DNA from: Myxococcales bacterium
GTDB taxonomy: Bacteria > Myxococcota_A > UBA9042
Assembly (NCBI GenBank): GCA_947499075.1
Contig: CANMNA010000018.1
Location: 1 to 35,526 of the forward strand
DNA: 35,526 nucleotides
Direction of reading: 5' to 3'
In this document: positions 33,505 through 35,526 of the stretch, one piece after another
How the letters are laid out: each line of letters begins with the position of its first letter
Position numbering within the stretch: the stretch's first letter is position 1
Translations under genes and position numbers: made by a program
The notes under the pieces: model-generated
What the model was told of the DNA's origin: nothing
The model's input: only the letters and a program-made list of their open reading frames with translations
Databases searched by the model: none

Positions 33505-33838
33505 GGCCGGTCGGCTCCCATGTGCGCGCCCTCCACATCGCCGCGCTGCAGTGCGCTTGCGTGTGGCAACTGTGACCAAGGCACAACACATTTTGCGCGG
33601 TGGCCAGACCGCTATCGTTGCCCGACTAGACAGGCATTGCAAGCGGGCGGGCGGTTAGGAACTGTGCAAGATTAACTTGCACAGTTGGCGTTGGCTTGGT
33701 GGGTCGCAAGCTCGCGGCTTTGCAAGCCGACTCGCCGCTCCTCCTTACCACAGATCGATCGAGGTTTTTTTTCACTGGTCCTTACGCCGTGTTGGCCCGC
33801 CCGTTTTCGCAACTCCACAGACCTGCTACGCTTGGGTC
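33505..33838. other. 334-bp divergent region with dispersed repeat B copy 2
   Basis: It lies between the FHA gene (- strand) and the desaturase gene (+ strand). Repeat B copy 2 occupies 33655-33747, and an eight-T run is found near 33765-33772. I see no confident promoter for either gene. Confidence 0.5.
33655..33747 (-). repeat. Dispersed repeat family B, copy 2
   Basis: In reverse complement this matches 8081-8168. The hairpin is AACTGTGCAAG, loop ATTAA, CTTGCACAGTT (about 33659-33685), again a perfect 11-bp stem. It differs from copy 1 by one base pair swapped on both sides, which preserves pairing. Confidence 0.8.
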
Positions 33839-34819
33839 ATGCAGTCCGCGGCCGACCGTGTTCGCCATGTCCACAGAGCGGTGCTCGCCGCAGAGGCGAC
33901 ACTGCGGGCTACCCACCCCTGGCTGCGCCATCAGGACGCGATCGGTTTGGGGCTGTGGCTGTTGGGCGTGGCCGCCATTGGTACGGCGGCTTGGGCCTAC
34001 TTGCACGGTTGGCTGCCCGCTTGGGCAACCGTGCTGGCGGTGGCGTTGGCGGCCTCGATCCTGCACGAGCTCGAACACGATCTGATCCACAACCTGTACT
34101 TCAAAGGCCAACCGTGGCTGCACAACCTGATGCTGACCGGCATCTGGCTGGGCAAGGTCTCGCTCAACCCGTGGACGCGCCGAGTGCTGCACCTGCGCCA
34201 TCACCGCATCTCGGGCCAAGTGGGCGATGTCGAAGAGCGGCTGATTGGGCTGGGCGAACGCAACTTGCTACTGCGGTTCGCGGTCGCCTACTTGCCGTTT
34301 GTGGGCGTGCCAGTCGTTCTGGTCCGGGCGATCCCGGACGCGCCGGACTGGCAGCCTCTGGATCCGGTGCCGCTATGGCACTACAAGCGCTGGCGCCAGC
34401 GCATCGACTTGGTGTTTGGCACCGCGCCGATTTGGCTGACGGTGCTGGCCGTGATGGGCCAGCCGTGGGCGGTCGATCTGCTGGTGATCTTGGTCCTGCC
34501 CAACCTGCTTAGGCACGGATGCATCGCGCTGATTTCGTCGTATTGCCATTACTACGGCGACATTGCGCCCCACGACGTCACCGTGCAAAATCAGATTCTG
34601 CGCCACTGGGCGCTGTGGCCGCTGCAGCTGTTTTGCTTTGACTTTGGCGCGACGCACATCATCCACCACTACGTGGTGCAGCAGCCGTTTTACATCCGGC
34701 ACTGGGTGCGCAAGCAGGCGTGGCAGGCCTTAGAAGAGATCGGCACCCGCGTCAATGATTTTGGCGTGATCGCGCGGGCCAATCGCTACGGTGCTTGGCC
34801 GATCGCGGCGGCCAAGTAG
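33839..34819 (+). CDS. Membrane fatty-acid desaturase family protein
   Basis: A 326-residue integral membrane protein with the three histidine boxes of the fatty acid desaturase/hydroxylase superfamily: HELEHDLIH (76-84), HLRHH (118-122) and HIIHH (273-277). These would hold a di-iron centre. Hydrophobic segments lie near 35-55, 60-78, 143-163, 196-222 and 259-270. Substrate (lipid, carotenoid or other) is not clear. The ATG at 33839 has no strong ribosome binding site, so the start is uncertain; the open frame extends upstream into repeat B. It diverges from the FHA operon. Confidence 0.85.
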   Translation: MQSAADRVRHVHRAVLAAEATLRATHPWLRHQDAIGLGLWLLGVAAIGTAAWAYLHGWLPAWATVLAVALAASILHELEHDLIHNLYFKGQPWLHNLMLTGIWLGKVSLNPWTRRVLHLRHHRISGQVGDVEERLIGLGERNLLLRFAVAYLPFVGVPVVLVRAIPDAPDWQPLDPVPLWHYKRWRQRIDLVFGTAPIWLTVLAVMGQPWAVDLLVILVLPNLLRHGCIALISSYCHYYGDIAPHDVTVQNQILRHWALWPLQLFCFDFGATHIIHHYVVQQPFYIRHWVRKQAWQALEEIGTRVNDFGVIARANRYGAWPIAAAK

Positions 34820-34892
34820 CCGGCGACGGTCCAGATTGGCGTCAGATTCTTGGCGTCTCAGTCGACTGCAGGAGGTCGACGAGATCGGAGGG

Positions 34893-35177
34893 TCAACTCA
34901 AGTCGTCGAACTCAGATCGGAATTCCTTATCCGATCGGCATTGGTGTCGCCGGGCCGCCCGAACCTGCGCGATGGCATCTGCGAAGTCTTGTTCGGTAGC
35001 GCTGACGCCATCAAAGGTCGCCAGCAGGGCCGCCAGCCGCTGGTCGTCGGCGACGGCTTCCGGTCGCAGGGTCACTGTGTGCCCACTGACTTCGCAAACG
35101 ATCTGCCGCGAGCCGAGCGCCGAGACAGCGTCAGCAGGAAGTTGAAGCGTGCCATCGGGTTGAAGTTGCAGGTCCAT
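34893..35177 (-). CDS. Small AbrB/MazE-like protein downstream of an Xre gene
   Basis: A 94-residue protein starting MDLQLQPDGTLQLPADAVSALG, then VCEVSGHTVTLRPEA, a strand-turn-strand pattern like the SpoVT-AbrB DNA-binding fold of MazE-type antitoxins. The second half is charged and helical. GGAGG precedes the ATG by 6 bases. It lies 20 bases after the Xre-like gene, probably in one operon. No toxin partner is visible in the window. The AbrB call is tentative. Confidence 0.65.
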   Translation of the reverse strand: MDLQLQPDGTLQLPADAVSALGSRQIVCEVSGHTVTLRPEAVADDQRLAALLATFDGVSATEQDFADAIAQVRAARRHQCRSDKEFRSEFDDLS

Positions 35178-35197
35178 GCGATCCTCCGCTTGCCAGT

Positions 35198-35526
35198 CTA
35201 CTGCCGCTCAGTGGGTGCGGCAACTCGTTGCGGTGGTGTTGGCACGGCCTGGTGTGCTGAGACTCGCGACTGCTCAGCACGATCGCCGCGTGGGCCAAGC
35301 GGTGTCAACAGGTAGAGTTCAAATAGCTCGACGCCGAGCCGGGTTGCCAACCGAATGGCGGTGTCCTGTGACGCTGCCGCACTGCCGGCCTCGACACGAC
35401 TGAGGTAGCCTTTGGAGACATCGCAGTCCCACGCCAGCGCTTCTTGTGTCAGTCCGGCCTCGGTTCGCAACTGCTTGATCCGTACTCCGAACGCAGTGGC
35501 AAGGTCGTGACGCTGACGGGCGGGCC
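35198..35526 (-). CDS. Xre-family helix-turn-helix protein (5' partial)
   Basis: The frame is open to the right edge, so the N terminus is missing. The visible part begins HDLATAFGVRIKQLRTEAGLTQEALAWDCDVSKGYLSRVEAG, a classic Xre-type helix-turn-helix, then AIRLATRLGVELFELYLL and a Pro/Arg/Ala tail. TTG 35470 has been read as a start in silico but cuts into the first helix, so the real start lies outside. It is followed by the AbrB-like gene. Probably a local regulator. Confidence 0.82.
   Translation of the reverse strand, partial: PARQRHDLATAFGVRIKQLRTEAGLTQEALAWDCDVSKGYLSRVEAGSAAASQDTAIRLATRLGVELFELYLLTPLGPRGDRAEQSRVSAHQAVPTPPQRVAAPTERQ

Overview
The window is GC-rich chromosomal DNA (roughly two thirds G+C) from a Gram-negative bacterium. 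Several traits point to Myxococcota or a related former deltaproteobacterial lineage: lipoproteins with long Ala/Asp-rich linkers, repeated CGDGxC...CxxDC cysteine motifs, a Ser/Thr kinase with a C-terminal PEGA-like domain paired with a TPR membrane protein, and an FHA/AAA+ operon. This placement is an inference from gene content; there is no rRNA or tRNA gene in the window. Housekeeping genes (mreB, pyrH, frr) lie among envelope and regulatory genes, so this looks like ordinary chromosome with some accessory islands.

Layout. 1-7510 is an envelope block, all on the + strand: the end of an unknown membrane gene, a VKOR-thioredoxin fusion, an anchored cysteine-repeat protein with an OmpA-like end, a DUF1304 membrane protein, a six-repeat cysteine-rich lipoprotein, a PAP2-type phosphatase and a large lipoprotein that seems to start at CTG. 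7511-9813 is an accessory patch: a dispersed palindromic element, a probable gene remnant, a FitA/FitB toxin-antitoxin pair and an Uma2 gene with a one-base frameshift. 9826-13437 (- strand) holds two AAA+ ATPases, one canonical and one degenerate. They are divergent from a small unknown gene and a YkgJ/FliB-like cysteine-cluster gene. 14878-16683 (- strand) encodes a lipoprotein and a matrixin-like metalloprotease. mreB follows, then a 16-bp tandem repeat, a Tat-exported small protein, a methyltransferase fusion and a second copy of the palindromic element.

20638-23816 is a kinase/TPR operon. 24005-25416 is pyrH and frr on the - strand, divergent from a MerR-like gene and a VWA gene. 27464-28258 (- strand) is a PsiF-repeat protein and a frameshifted DUF5658-like gene. 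28367-33504 is a compact - strand operon: FHA/coiled-coil protein, Ycf46-type AAA+ ATPase, DUF1257 (Ycf35-like), DUF2997 and an unrecognised 255-residue protein. A fatty-acid desaturase and a small AbrB-like/Xre pair close the window.

The most system-like regions are the FHA-Ycf46-DUF1257-DUF2997 operon, possibly with the nearby MerR-VWA pair; the tandem AAA+ pair, whose second member keeps collinear spacing but has lost Walker A, Walker B and sensor-1 residues; and the disulphide-related start of the window, where a VKOR-thioredoxin fusion sits with cysteine-rich exported proteins. Three families of dispersed palindromic repeats recur. In one of them the two copies show a compensatory base-pair change in an 11-bp stem.
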